NCBI GenBank assembly: GCA_022414725.1
Contig: CM039465.1
Span: 23,714,108-23,778,107 of the forward strand
Direction: 5' to 3'
Source of the DNA: Microglena sp. YARC
Taxonomy: Eukaryota; Chlorophyta; Chlorophyceae; Chlamydomonadales; Chlamydomonadaceae
Length of the DNA stretch: 64,000 nucleotides
Shown here: positions 10,296 to 41,329 of the stretch, in pieces
Layout: each line of letters opens with the position of its first letter
Numbering within the stretch: position 1 is the stretch's first letter
The notes under the pieces: model-generated
The model's input: the letters and a program-made list of their open reading frames with translations, nothing else
What the model was told of the DNA's origin: nothing
Database searches by the model: none
Made by a program: the position numbers and the translations under genes

Positions 10296-11941
10296 ATGGC
10301 CATGGATAACCTCGTTCTTCCTTTCAGGGGAGACCAATTTAGGTATGGAATTGGGAACTAGGAGGCACCGGTACTCCGCTCGACATGTCATGCACCTAAC
10401 AACCACTCGCCCCATCGCAGCTTTACTCTGAACTACAAAGGGGAAGGCGGGGATGACTACAAAATCGATTTGTCTGCTGTAATTCTGAGTAAGTTATCAT
10501 TCCTCTGGGGAAGCTCTGCAAGCGGACTCGAGGTCTAGTTTTGTGACCTACCACTCGCCTATTGATCCTTCTGTCTGCGTAATGCGTTCAGCACGTTCAC
10601 CTGGATGTCTCACCCTTAACACATCAACTCACTTGCCAACTGTCCTCCTTTCAGCCTGTGGAACCTCAGCCAACAGTGAATTGACAATGTGACAGTGTGA
10701 CAAATGTTTAACTCTCTCCGCAGATCGACAAGGCAACATCATGGATGTTGTGAATACTCACAAGCCATCTGCCCTGGATGGGGCTGTTGTGAGCAACAAG
10801 GACAAGAGCTATTGGCCTGAGGAGACCCAAGTGGTTGAAGGTGATGAGGTCATCACAGTGATGCCCAAGCATCTTGACCCTGCTGCTGAGGTGCGTCGAG
10901 TGACAAGGATTATTTTTATCAAAGGAGCACTATTTTTTAGGAAGGTGAAGCTTCTCCCAGAGCCAATTGTCTAGCGCCGAGTAAAGCAGTGTGCAATCTC
11001 GGTCACCAAACTTCATTTGGTGACGCTGTTGCACGTGCACGAGTTCATTGCATTAAGGAGCGAAGCTTGGCTTGCATGGTAGTAGAAAGAAGCGAAATAA
11101 TGAGGAACTTTGTCGCAGAAATTGTGCAAGGTTTACTTTGGTGGTATCCCATATACTTATCCTCTTCACTCAACCTGTGTGTCTGGTGTGACTGCAGGTC
11201 ATGGTTCTTATTGCCAGTGCTCACCAGCTCCCTGGGAAGGCAAATGACCTTAACCACTCAGCCAAGCTTGAGTTCACAGTGCACTACCAAGGTGCGAAGT
11301 TCCCTATTATGGTTTGCTTTCGTAGAGAGGCATAGCCAGAGGTGATGGGGTCGATGGTTGCAGTTCATTTGTGCATAGTTTTTGAGGAGCACATTGTTTG
11401 GGATATTTAGGCGATTTGATGGCAACACTCTTTGCAGAATGTCTGCAAGACTCCAGGAGTTTTACAGCATCCTCAATAAGTGTTGATTACTATCAGCATT
11501 ACATCAGCCTTAAGAATGTACCCCGTGGTGTCGCACCTGCAGATGATGAGGACCGCCCGCAAGGTACCATGAAGTTCACCAAGGTCACTGACTTGAAGGC
11601 GCTGGTGTCTGAGCCAAGCTCCAAACCAGCACCTACAGGGTTGGGAAATGGCCACCAGTCTATGATCGTCTGCACGGTAAGGGTGTTGCTTGGGCGACTG
11701 ACTCCTCCTTATTTATATTCATGCAAATTCAATAAATGGTCCCTTTGGCGTTCAGCTTCGAGAGGACTACCGGCATGAGGGGCTATCCTGTGCCTCCTGT
11801 CCATACAAAGAGCCGCAGCTTCAAGAGAGCATGTGTGTGCCCATAACCTAATGAGAAGGGAGAACCCATTGCAAAGACACAAAGTCTATGAGCTCAATAC
11901 ACTTGTTGAAACGACCCCCCTGCATTTATCCAACCCTCTTG

Positions 11942-11989
<48 letters not shown>

Positions 11990-14900
11990 TGTCTCCTATC
12001 TTTCCCCAAAGCATGCACGCCTGGCCCATGTTTGTCCTTGTATGCTAATAACTGCTACTGATTATTGGGAAGCCAACTTGACTATCCTGTGCCCACTAGT
12101 AGCCGTGTATGCCTTTACCTGACACCTGATGTTATATGTTGCAGGTCTTCTTGGACCAGCCTGGTTGGACAGTGCGCAATGACCTGTCCACTTTCACTGA
12201 GGACTCATATGGACATATCATTCCTGAAATTAAAAAGGCTGTAATGAAGGTGAAGGATGATGCTGGAGTTGATCTGGATGCTGCAAGGGGCATCCTGGAG
12301 GCTGGCGTTGATGAGGCTGAAATGGTGCGTGGTCTGTATGGATGACAAAGTCCAGGCGATGATTATCAGCCTCAGTCCACAGCTCTTGTTTTCCTTCCAT
12401 TCTTCTCGTATTCTTGTATCCTCTGGAAGGTAGTGTGGTAGCCGAGGTTGCTGCAGCTCTGGCTCCCCTGCTTGATGACGATCGGATTGCTCAAGATTAT
12501 TGAGGAACATAGAACATTTCACACTTCATTATTCTGACAACCCAGCCCAACAAATACTGCTGCTTTTATTCCCGTTAACATAAAACTGCACTTTGCAACA
12601 GGCCACATTCACTCGTGTGCTTGAGGATCATACCCTGGGTGAGACAGCCGCTATTCGAATCCCTGAACCCACTGAGGTTTCTAAGCTTCGACTTGATCTT
12701 GGCTGGTCAACCTGGAAGCCCCCTAAGGCTGAGGATGCCGAGGAAGAGGAGGAGGACGCGGAGCCTGAAGGCACTGAGATCGACTTCACCCTCATCTTCT
12801 ACGACCTAAAGGTAATCCTACATAGATGATAAAGCGATCCTCTTATATTTGGTCTGGGTTTGCTGGTGCTATCACTTGGAGAAGGGGTATTGATGGGCTG
12901 CAGTCGGTGGAAAGTGGGCAACGTTATGTTTTCGAGCTAGGGTTGTAGCGGTTTGATCAACTAGAAGTGGAAGCTTCTGCTGTAAGATTTCCTGCACATG
13001 CCTGCAAAAGCCTGCACCCACTCAATCTTACCATTCTTCTCCGATCTCCATTTTCCACGATGAAGGGCGAGGAGGTTCAGCAAGTGAGCAGTGGCAACAC
13101 CGAAGCTGATGGTGTGAAGGTTGGGAGGGAGTTTGAGGAGCCCGAACCTGAGGAGGAGCCTGAACCTGAGGCTGAGGAGGAGGAGGAGGAGAAAGAGGTG
13201 CGATACGTTGAACACTTGTGTTATGTATGGCGTGTCACATTCAGGCGTGAGGATGAGCGCTGTCCAGACTTGAACGAGCCTACTACCTTTGAAAAGAGAG
13301 CCTACTGACTTTGAAAAGAGAGTGAACATAGACGTGGAAAAATCATCCTTCTTCTTGCCCTCGGTGAATTCGTTCCCAGCAGGTCATACGGGACACATTT
13401 TACACATTGAAGATTATCCGTTTGTCTCCAGATGGAAAATAACAAGTTTATCTCAAGAAGAACAATAGCATGTTTATCTCGAGATAGCAAATGACAAGTT
13501 TATCTTGAGATGGCAAATAACAAGTTTGTCTAGAGATGGAATATAACAAGTTTGTATATAGATGATAAATAACCAGTTTGTCTCGCATGGCCAACCTTGA
13601 ATTTGTATCCTATGCAGGAGGGTGAGGAAGGAGAAGAAGGCGGTGAGCCAAAGGTAGAGGAGGCTCCTCCTCCTCCTCCCCTGCAGCCCAAGGAGGATCC
13701 CTACGTGTTCTCCCTCAAGCAAACTGTGTTCATTGACATGAAGGCTCTCCCTAAGGAGGTGAGGTGCTTCTATTTATTGTTTCCCATTTTCATCGCAGAG
13801 CAATGTGGTGATAGACAGAAATTTTCATGCGGCACAGCAATGCGAAGGTGGGCTCTTTGGCAGGGCAGAACCATCAGTTATTCAGCTGCCTAGGCTCTTA
13901 ATTGATGTGTACTGCTTAGTTTATGTTGCATCATGCTGCTTCCTTTATTTGGAGGCTTCGTTGTCAATTGGAAAGAGATGGGAGCGGTAAGCTTCTTTTA
14001 CTGTCTGCCGTCACTTATTTCTGAATCTTGGATATTGTGTAGTCCTGGAAGGGCCATCTTATCCTCACTTTCTACCAACATTCATGTAGGTCCGCACCGC
14101 TGTGCTGATTGTGAACAACTATGCTGGGAATGGCTTCCAGCATGTGCGCCATGTGCGCGCTCGCATGTACAACATCAGCAATGGAGAGGACAGTGAGAAG
14201 TAAGACCAATCTTGTGATTTTGTTTCTGTTGCATTCCATGGCTACACACATGTGCGTTTTGTCAATGCCTGCAAGGTCATGAAGTCTGGTCAATGTTTGC
14301 ATAGAGAAAATTGAGTGGACAGATGTTAAGGGCGAAATTCGGTTCCTTCGTATTAACCTGCACAAAACACCTGCTGCTGCAGCCAAAAGGAGCCCACATC
14401 TCCCCCTCGTGAGCTAATGGACTACGGATTGATCTCCAAGTTTGGCATGGACAAGACTATTACTCAGGTTGCTCTCCTGAAGCTGTACAAGGAGTACAAT
14501 GACAGTGCGTACCAAGTATGGAAGGCGTCTGCCACCCAGACCCCAGCTGAGTTCATCGCTGGTGACAACAAAGTTGTTAAGGAAAGCTTGAAGGGCTTTC
14601 TGGCTTCGTACAAAGAGGTGAGACCCATCATCAAATTATTATACTGCACGCATTCATCTGGTGCTGCTTTCATTCACTTGCTGGTTGACACATGTAGCAG
14701 ATGTTTTGATTTCTGAAATGCTTCATATTTTAAACTTCATGTATGTTATATTAATCAAATGCCCCCACCCCACCCCCCACCCCACTTCACCCCCCCTCAG
14801 TTCAAGGAGAAGGAGACCAAGCTGTTGGCTGCAGCTGAAGAGGAAGGGGAGGAGTTGAGCTACGAGATTCGTGAGTCAACTTGGAGGTACTCCGTCCCTG

Positions 14901-16566
14901 GCCTCATGATGCCGGGTGAATCGCTCGAGGAGGCTGAGCATGACATCAAGAACATAATCAACTATGATGGGCCTCTTCAGTCTCTGACTCCACGCTTGTA
15001 TGACTCTGCCCGTGCCATGTTCCCCCCACCAGCAGAGGCAGAGGATGCTGTAGCGGGTGACACCTACTATGGGGGCTATGCAGATGACAAGAAGTCTGGA
15101 TATGGGATCTACCTTTTTGCAACTGGGGTAAGAACAAGGCTCGTGCCCATAAATTATGGGGTGTTGTACTCTAGCCACTTATCGCTCTCCACGCTCTTGG
15201 TTCATCAAGGAGGAAATCCGCCCTAGCATCAAGCCAGGGAATGCAAGTGCCCTACTTTCTTACTTGTGAATGTGCTTGTCAAGTTTTGTTCCTGGCTTCA
15301 CCCTTTTCCCATATTAACCCTCAGCAAGTCATGTAGTCAAATTCTAGAGGCTGGCATCTTCCTTGACCTAATTACTGTTTCTCTATATGACTGCAGGCTG
15401 CATACATCGGTCAGTATGCCGAAGGCAAGCGATCTGGTCATGGCGTCATGATCATGCCTGATGCTGGTCTCTATGAGGGTCAGGTGGCTGCTGATCGCTT
15501 TCATGGGCAGGTGCGTTGAGGGTAGCGGGGATGCTTGAGGAATGTGGCAGTGTCCCATCTGAATAAAAACAGGGCTACGCAGTCTGGCATTCCCTATTCC
15601 AGGGACTTGAATTGACTATCCATAAGCTCTTCAAGAACCTACCGTGGTGTGTCACTTACAAATTGACAGTGTACATGCACAAGAACATTAACGCTGAGCA
15701 GTATAGATTCTAGTGCTCTTGCTTTTATAATTATTGCACATTGTTGCACCGCGTGCTCATGGCTATTGAATCTGGTTGATGCAACTTATGCATGTTAGCG
15801 TTTACTTGTTTTGCATGGTGGTTTGCTCCAGTGCAAGTAAACGGCTTGGCCCCCTCAACCTCATGCCTCAAAATAAGGCGTACCTTTTGTGTATTTACTT
15901 GTTCACGTCATTTAATTTGTTTGGCGTCACCAATCTAATGTTTGCACGTTTCCTCTCTTCTCGCAGGGCCAGTACAGCTACCCCGACGGCTCAGTCTACA
16001 CTGGCTCTTGGGCTGAGGGCAAGAAAGATGGGTATGGCGTTTACTGGGATACCTCCAAGGGCTGCCTGAGAGGCAACTGGTCCAAGGGTATCTTGAAGGG
16101 TGAGGCGACCTATGACCAACCTGCTCTACACATGGAGGCTGAGTTTGTCCAGGGGGTCCCTGCTGGTGTTTGCCACTACACCGCAGTGTCTCACAGGACA
16201 CTGGATATGGACAAGTTTGCGGCTTCTCACATTGTTGAGGTGGGACCTACTCTGAAGATGCGGGCGGAGTATGGCATTCCTGCTGGCTCTGGGGCTGATC
16301 CTAAGCTTGATGAGGAGGGCCAGCCAATTGAGGATGATGAGAAGCCTCCTCTGCCCACCTTCCCCAAATACGAGGGTTTGACCTTTGAAAGTAAAGATGT
16401 GCCAAGCACTGTTGACGATGTGGCCTTCCCACCTGTTATGGGTCTGGTGAAGGGCATCGAAGCGGTGCCAGAAGGCACAGTACCCATTCCCGCAGTTCCC
16501 ACTTTCACAATAGCAATGGGTCTGATCCCAGCAGAGCAAGCATCTGAAACTGTGAAAGCTAACTGA
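10296..16566 (+). CDS. TerD-like and MORN-repeat protein, probable axonemal or ciliary component
   Basis: Fifteen exons: 10296-10342, 10421-10488, 10724-10890, 11198-11291, 11438-11676, 11756-~11836, 12145-12324, 12602-12811, 13066-13197, 13618-13758, 14090-14199, 14383-14617, 14801-15127, 15397-15510 and 15967-16566. The product is about 914 aa. Only the exon 6 donor is uncertain. Two TerD-like beta-sandwich segments are inferred. The first (about residues 1-200) has DYKIDLSAVILN and GDEVITVMPKHLD. The second (about 295-500) has KLRLDLGWSTWKPP, EIDFTLIFYDLK, VFIDMKALPKEVRTAVLIVN and HVRHVRARMYNIS, and is split by a Glu/Pro-rich insert. Four to five MORN repeats follow at about 655-770 (YYGGYADDKKSGYGIYLF, YIGQYAEGKRSGHGV, YTGSWAEGKKDGYGVYW). 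MORN repeats are common in radial-spoke and other flagellar proteins. The TerD assignment is by pattern only. Not a recognised named protein. Confidence 0.75.
11945..11989 (+). repeat. Poly-C tract, 45 bp, in an intron
   Basis: This is an uninterrupted C run within the intron between exons 6 and 7 of the TerD-MORN gene. It is the longest homopolymer in the window. Confidence 0.95.
13425..13595 (+). repeat. Intronic AT-rich minisatellite, about 30-bp unit, five imperfect copies
   Basis: Units of the form AGATGGcAAATAACAAGTTT followed by GTCTCG recur through intron 9 of the TerD-MORN gene. They are diverged by single-base changes. Confidence 0.7.
15825..15905 (+). repeat. SINE-like 3' tail in intron 14 of the TerD-MORN gene
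   Basis: CCAGTGCAAGTAAACGG, CCCCCTCAACCTCATGCC, the hairpin CGCC/GGCG remnant and TGTATTTACTTG follow in the same order as in the 4318 copy. Here the element is on the plus strand. Confidence 0.55.
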
Positions 16567-17322
16567 ATAGGGGATGAGAAGTAGACGCAGTCCCGAACTT
16601 CCGATGCATGCCAATTCTTCCATTTGTGTCCCCCCCCTCTGCTATGTACCATGTTGGTATTCTGGTAAGCTGGTGTGCTTCGCCGGCATAAGTTATTAAT
16701 TGTTGTTTTGTTGTCCGTGCTTGTCCCAGCAATTGGGATGTATTAGATCATTCATCTGAATTACAGTTGTACAGCATACGTGCTTGGGCGAAACTGTCAC
16801 ATAACCGCTCTAGCACCTGTGGACACCTTTTCTTCCTCTTCCATCATACCGTATATGACTGAGGTACTACGTTGATATACGACCAGAACTCCTGACACTC
16901 CCAGCCCTTAAATCAGCCATACTAGTATTCTGGGTGTAGGAATACAGTTAATACCAGTCTATCAGGCGTGCTATGGTGATTTAATGGTTGGAAACTTGGT
17001 TTGACTGCAGCCTGTTCCCAAATATGCTTCTTTAGACGCGACCGGTTTCAAAATCTTCATCTGCGACATAACTGACCACCCCAACTCTGCAGCTGCAACA
17101 CACCCAGATCCTCTGAGAGACTGAGATGCAACGGACCATCCCAAATGTAGCGTCTACGATGCAGGAACTTGAACTTGGTTACATAGCTTCAGCCAGCAAT
17201 TTGGCTGCTCGCCGTCTCTGGCAGTACAAAAATGATGAAGCAGGAAGCAGCGTCATGAACACACCTGGTGGTGCTGCCTAGTTACTTTTTGAGAGTGTAG
17301 CAAGAGAAATACTAATAATACT
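16567..17322. other. 3' flank of the TerD-MORN gene
   Basis: No exon was seen. A family B repeat lies at 17165-17240 (GAACTTGGTTACATAGCTTC then CAGCCAGCAATTTGGCTG, a perfect stem CAGCCA/TGGCTG). The rest probably includes the 3' UTR. Confidence 0.5.
17165..17240 (+). repeat. Dispersed repeat family B, hairpin core
   Basis: The stem CAGCCA-gcaatt-TGGCTG is preceded by GAACTTGGTTACATAGCTT and followed by GCTCGCCGTCTCTGGCAGTA. Very similar text occurs at 26560-26625 and 42835-42900. Confidence 0.6.
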
Positions 17323-17903
17323 TAGGGCTGTCGAAATCACGATATGTTTTCAATCATTGTACGATGTATCGTACAATATCGGTATCGCACACCCCTTTCC
17401 TTTGAAAAGCAGTATGAGATCAAGGGGATATGACAGGAAATAGCCTTTTTATGTCCATGCAGAAAAAAACAAGTCAAATGAACCTATCATGACGAAGATA
17501 GAAAATACGATAATATCGTGCTATATTATTATAAGGTATGTTATGATGTAGGGCGATATACTGAATTCCCAGGACCAGGCCCAGTGCAAGAAAATCCCAG
17601 GCTGAGGTACTCCTGACGAGAATAGAACCGTTGCCCCCCGAATTGTAAGATTGCTGACCAGTTGCCAATGAGCAGAGTAGTTGCGTCCCCTTCCTCATCG
17701 AAAGACGGCTTTCTCGTGGCCTTGCTTCGGGTTTATCTGTTTTCTGTTTTTTTTCAGTTCGAAATTAGTTCGCCACAGCACGATATATCGAATGATAAAC
17801 ACGACTTATGGAAATATCGTTTGATGTCACCTCACGTTACCGGAATGTATCACGATAAATTGTACAATAAACACATCGCCCAATATAGTACTTGGCAGCC
17901 CTA
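17323..17903. mobile_element. 581-bp non-autonomous DNA transposon (hAT-like MITE candidate)
   Basis: The ends are inverted: TAGGGCTGTCGAA on the left and TAGGGCTGCCAAG on the reversed right end. The subterminal text ATTGTACgATgTATCGT versus ATTGTACaATtTATCGT also matches in inverted orientation. The interior is AT-rich and full of CGATA/TATCG palindromes, without an open frame for a transposase. The flanks (ATAATACT versus ATTATACC) could be a decayed 8-bp target duplication. TAGGG-type termini with 8-bp duplications are typical of hAT elements. The class assignment is inference. Confidence 0.65.
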
Positions 17904-18988
17904 ATTATACCTGATCCACGGTATTCGTCACACAGTTAAACATCGGCCGCTGTACTCACGTTTTCAACTTCACCTTGATTGCAAGGCTCCAGCAGTACAG
18001 CCTGAGGCTATTCATATTCGACAGCGCACAAAATAGAGTCAAACCGTCTAACTCTTTTCCTAGCAGCAGGCTTCATCAATCCCATCCATCCAGTGTTTGA
18101 TTAAATGTGGTTGTTGTCAGGGATTTCCCTTCCACATCATATAAATTGGCCTGTTATACAACTGGTATACGACTGGATTTTTATCATCGAGGCCGAGACA
18201 AATATTGGAACCGACATCCTACCCTGTTTCCACAACGCGAGCTAGATACAGAATATCAAGGAGGTCACGAAAATGGAAAGGCTCCCACGAGTTATTCACA
18301 AGTGGATTATAATTTGGATGAAATAGAATGCTAAAAGAGTTAGAATGGAGGACAAATTCGTGTGGTGACAATGAACCAGACGTACTTCCGGACAAAAATC
18401 AAACTTTTTCCAAGGCCAAGGCTAAGTTCCATGATAATGATTTAGACGCTGAATCGCTTGTGTACCACACATATGTTCCTGTGCCTGCCTGTCTCTGCCA
18501 CAAGATCACCAATCCGTCAGCAGGAAGAGCACTGCTGCAAACTGGTGGGCTGTAGGACGCAGAACACATGGTGCAAAAGGCTGGTTGCGGGCATGGAAAA
18601 ACACTAAATGGGACTGGCCTGTTTGATCGAGAAGACCTACCGACATTTGAGAGAGGGTAACTATATTGCGCACTCATTACTGTCATCCGGTCAAGGGGTC
18701 ATGAGAGCAGGAAGGTACATGAAGTCTATTGATTGTACCTGAAATACGGCACTCCTATTTTTACCTCCACAATTCATGCAGCATGCTCAGGCAACACATC
18801 ATTGATAGAATATGTTCTGCTGACACGTCTAGAGAATCAGATTATCATATGATGCAGATGGTTATATACAGTATTTACAACCCAGATAGTGAAGGCGCAC
18901 TCTGATCACCGTGTGAAGTCAAGGTAGCGTTTCATGCTTCCATCTAATACACTGACGAAAAGCTACAGCCAATAATTCAGTAGCGACC
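17904..18988. other. Intergenic, nothing recognised
   Basis: AT-rich sequence with short open frames and no motif, repeat or splice pattern that supports a gene. The end is the 3' flank of the b561 gene. Confidence 0.5.
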
Positions 18989-21925
18989 TTAGTCGATCTT
19001 CATAATTCCTAGCTTGCTGGTCCACCTTCCATTTGCCAGAACAAGGAAGAGAGATGTCAGAAGGGCAATGATGATGACCATAGCAGCCCTTGACCCAAGC
19101 TCATGACCTGCAAAAGTGAAGATCGCAAGGAAGATGAGAAGCTTTACATTCAGGAAGTAGAATGTGGGGTGGTAATCAGGGGCAACCCACTCAAATCTGA
19201 ACACATACGTGCTGAGAAAATACGAACACGATTTCTGGGAGAGCTTCTCCATACCTCTGCATCAACCTAACTTTATATATAGAGCACACACACACATGTC
19301 CACCACAAATATCCAATCCATTGCATGGTAAGGTCATCATCATGATATCGGATTGTTGTTCAATTCATTTGAGGTCATCAAATGACTTTAACACGTGTCA
19401 ACAATGGCCATTTGGAGGGATAGCAAACCATGGAAGCAAGAGTACATGAGCGCATGAGTAAGTGTGAGCCTTATCCCCAAGCTTACCGTTGTAGCCATTG
19501 ACAGCGGCAAGGAAGTGAGCGAGTCCTACTGCTATGAGAGATAAGTAGCCGCTGACCTGCAAGGCATGAAAGAAAAGCTGTTGGACAAAGGAAAAGTGAT
19601 CCCAAATCTGCGTCATCCGATCCCACTAACACATACACCAACATGTTTCAGCAGTATGCGCATGACATTTTCCCTGAAGACAGACTGCATGCAAACCTGA
19701 CAAATATCACTACTTCAAAGATTGAAGACGACTGAAAGCTGGACAATGGAAGTTGTGAAACAAGCACTTGGGGAGAGGCATTAGGAGTGGGATAGTGGTC
19801 GAACCACACGTGGCCAAGGCAAACAATGTGGTCCCCATAAAACTGGAGCATTGATCATTCTGAAGAGGAGAGCAGTGCCTTTGAGGTTACAACTACATCA
19901 GCAACGAGGAAAGGCATTGGTGTTCTGGGTAGGAGCTTTGAATCTTAGATGTCAAGTGATTTTGAAGGCACCTCACCCTGTGTGCGTAGTACATCTTTTT
20001 CAGGTTGCCGCCCAGCTTTCTTGGAAATTTGTAGATCATTATTCCAGCAACAACCTGGGAATGAAGCAGGCATGGGAGACAATTAGCACTTAGCTGCAAT
20101 GAGTTTCAACACACACAAAAGGTAGTGACAAAATATAGTTGACCGCCCTGTGTTGAGACTTGGGGAGTCGGAAGGCCGGTAATTGCTGGAGAAACGTTTA
20201 GTGGCGTAGGACGCAAGAGTGGGATAGCGAGCAACAGAATTGGCGGTTGGCGTGGTCCATTTGAGGACTGGGACGCAAGACAGTGAGTGGTGGCGTGGGC
20301 TTGCGGACCTGGTTGTCCTGAACCCCCCAGGATCCCATTGTTCGCCTTCCGCCTCCTCCGGCAGTATGCATGTCGTACTAAGGTCGCTCCTGGATAGAGG
20401 GGCGCTGAATATCTGCCCTGGGAGCTCCTCTGTTTCGCAAAAACAGCAGGCCCAGAGATTTGCACTTCACACAATATAATCTCAAATTATTTAATGGCGT
20501 AAAGCATGTTCTGAATGCCTTACCTGGAAAAGCCACCAGAAGGTTGCAGTGTATCCTACAACTCCATGCCAAGACGTCAAGTGTGGATATCCCTTCTGCT
20601 CTTTATTGATGTATATAGCTGCTGTGCCCGCTGAAACCGCTACTGCTGCGGCAATTTGCCAATATGCTGGAGGCAAGTAGAAAGAACAAGGTTTAAGGAG
20701 ATGAAACTGTGTGAAGACATGGAATGAATCAAGCTATTAAGAGGCTACTGGGACGCAGGTTGCGCATTCTGGACCTGGATGTGGATCATGTGCAGGTGGC
20801 TGTTCACACACTTCAATCCTCTTTTCATGACAATTGGCAGTGCATTGCAGCCTGAACCATTGTCAACCGGAGAGAGAGAAACATGACCCACCTGCTCTGT
20901 CTCAAGCATTGTAAGATACACATACAGCACACATGCAGCCTTTTTCTGGCTATTCAGATAGCCTCTGTTGCCTGAGGCTGTGTGAAGCTAAGAGCTGGGT
21001 ATGATCAACTTTCTTTGTTGAACTGTCCTCCGTGGGAGTGCCTTGAAACCCACATATATGGCTAGTTCCACAGTTTCAAAAATATCTTGATACACATATA
21101 TGTGGGCATACTGCGAGGGATTCTCATTCTGTTAAAAAATAAATAAATAGTACGCCTTGTTACGAGGCGTGATGTTGAGGGGGCTAGCCCGTTTGCTTTC
21201 ACTGGGGCCAACCACCTTCTCATGCTGTTCATCAGTATGAAGCATGAGAACACTCAAGGTGCATGGACTCACCATGCTGGGCCATGAGGGCTTTGTGCTC
21301 CGAGGGGTTGGTGAACGCCCGCATCTGTGGCCTGAGGTTGTTGGGGAGGGAGGCAGGGTAGTTGGGCTCAAGATGGAGGAGGGGATCATAATCATCTTTT
21401 GGTACAACACTTGCAGTTTAGCTTACATGCAAGGTCTGCTAATCTCCATGCAGTTCTGAAGTTCCTGACGCCTGGACAATGTGAGTAGGCCTCAGCAATG
21501 TAACACAACAATTAAGTGTACCAAGTTCTACATGTCTGGACACTTGTCTGTTATGGAACACACCAGCTCTGATTTCATGAATCCAACAGCATTCCCATGC
21601 AGATTGGGCAAAAGAAAACAAGGGCCAAGCCTTACTTAATGATGCCCATGAGGGCAGTGATGTAGAAGACCACTTCGAGCACTGGGTGCCATGTGTATAG
21701 CACTGTGAGTCGATTCGCCGACAGCACGCCCACAAGCACAACCAAGGCGTACTAAGAAGAATAGCAGGAGGTATATTATCAGCATGCGAAAAATCCGGTC
21801 TCGATGTTGATAATTTGCATGGGCTGTTTTGAAAATGGCATGCGCACCACTGGGATCGAGAGCGTGGCCGCCGCGGCCACCAGGCTCTGCATGTTCTCTT
21901 TGGGAGCAGCCGCTTGATGCGCCAT
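18989..21925 (-). CDS. Cytochrome b561-domain transmembrane protein (CYB561D2-like)
   Basis: Seven minus-strand exons: 21848-21925, 21636-21751, 21273-21409, 20524-20666, 19977-20054, 19487-19556 and 18989-19254. Phases close to a 295-aa protein. Hydrophobic segments are YALVVLVGVLS, VLEVVFYITALMGII, YWQIAAAVAVSAGTAAIYI, WHGVVGYTATFWWLFQVVAG, VSGYLSLIAVGLAHFLAAV and, in the last exon, two further segments (LLIFLAIFTFAGHEL and AMVIIIALLTSLFLVLA). Candidate haem-ligand histidines are H48 in TWHP, H139 and H144 in PHLTSWHG, and H183 in YYAHRVSGY, the pattern of the b561 family. These proteins shuttle electrons across membranes, usually from ascorbate, often for ferric reduction; substrate and membrane are not deducible here. 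An acidic, Pro-rich loop of about 46 residues (65-110) lies between helices 2 and 3, longer than in the animal proteins. The last two helices also exceed the core domain. Confidence 0.85.
21140..21225 (-). repeat. SINE-like 3' tail in intron 3 of the b561 gene
   Basis: TAAATAAATAGTACGCCTTG, a CGCC/GGCG hairpin, GATGTTGAGGGGGCTAGCCC and GTTTGCTTTCACTGGGGCC form the best-preserved copy of this family. It ends less than 50 bp from the exon 3 donor. Confidence 0.65.
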
Positions 21926-22376
21926 GATGCCTGCTACTGCTTGATCCTATACATGTCACGTTGCACTTTGTGGAGTCTGGCTCATCCGATGCCGATACCG
22001 ATGGTAACCCTCTTCACCGGTACCGCAGCGGCCCCCCCGGGCTTATGTCCCCCCCCCCCCCCTTTTGTCCCGGTTCATTTCAAAATTGGAAGGTCAACCG
22101 CTGGACTTCGCAAAATAACTATACCGACATTCTGCCTGCTCCATTCCACCGGATTACCAGTTAGCCTGGCTATTATCACTCACCATCGTACCCCCCTTTT
22201 ATTGGAGTACGCCGCTGAAGCCTCATACCAAGTCTCATGGTAGCTTCCTGACTCCCAACTGCCGAGTTGTTGCGTATGGGCCGTTGCTTCTCTCCCTTGC
22301 CATCTTGATTCTAGCATTTCCGATTAGCACGCCTCATTGAGACGTGGCAGCGTACGGGTAGAATTTCAAAAGCAGT
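21926..22376. promoter_or_regulatory. Putative bidirectional promoter of the b561 and kinesin genes
   Basis: 451 bp separate the divergent ATG codons. The region contains a C14 run at 22049-22062 and no other gene. No core promoter motif was identified. Confidence 0.4.
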
Positions 22377-41329
<18,953 letters not shown>

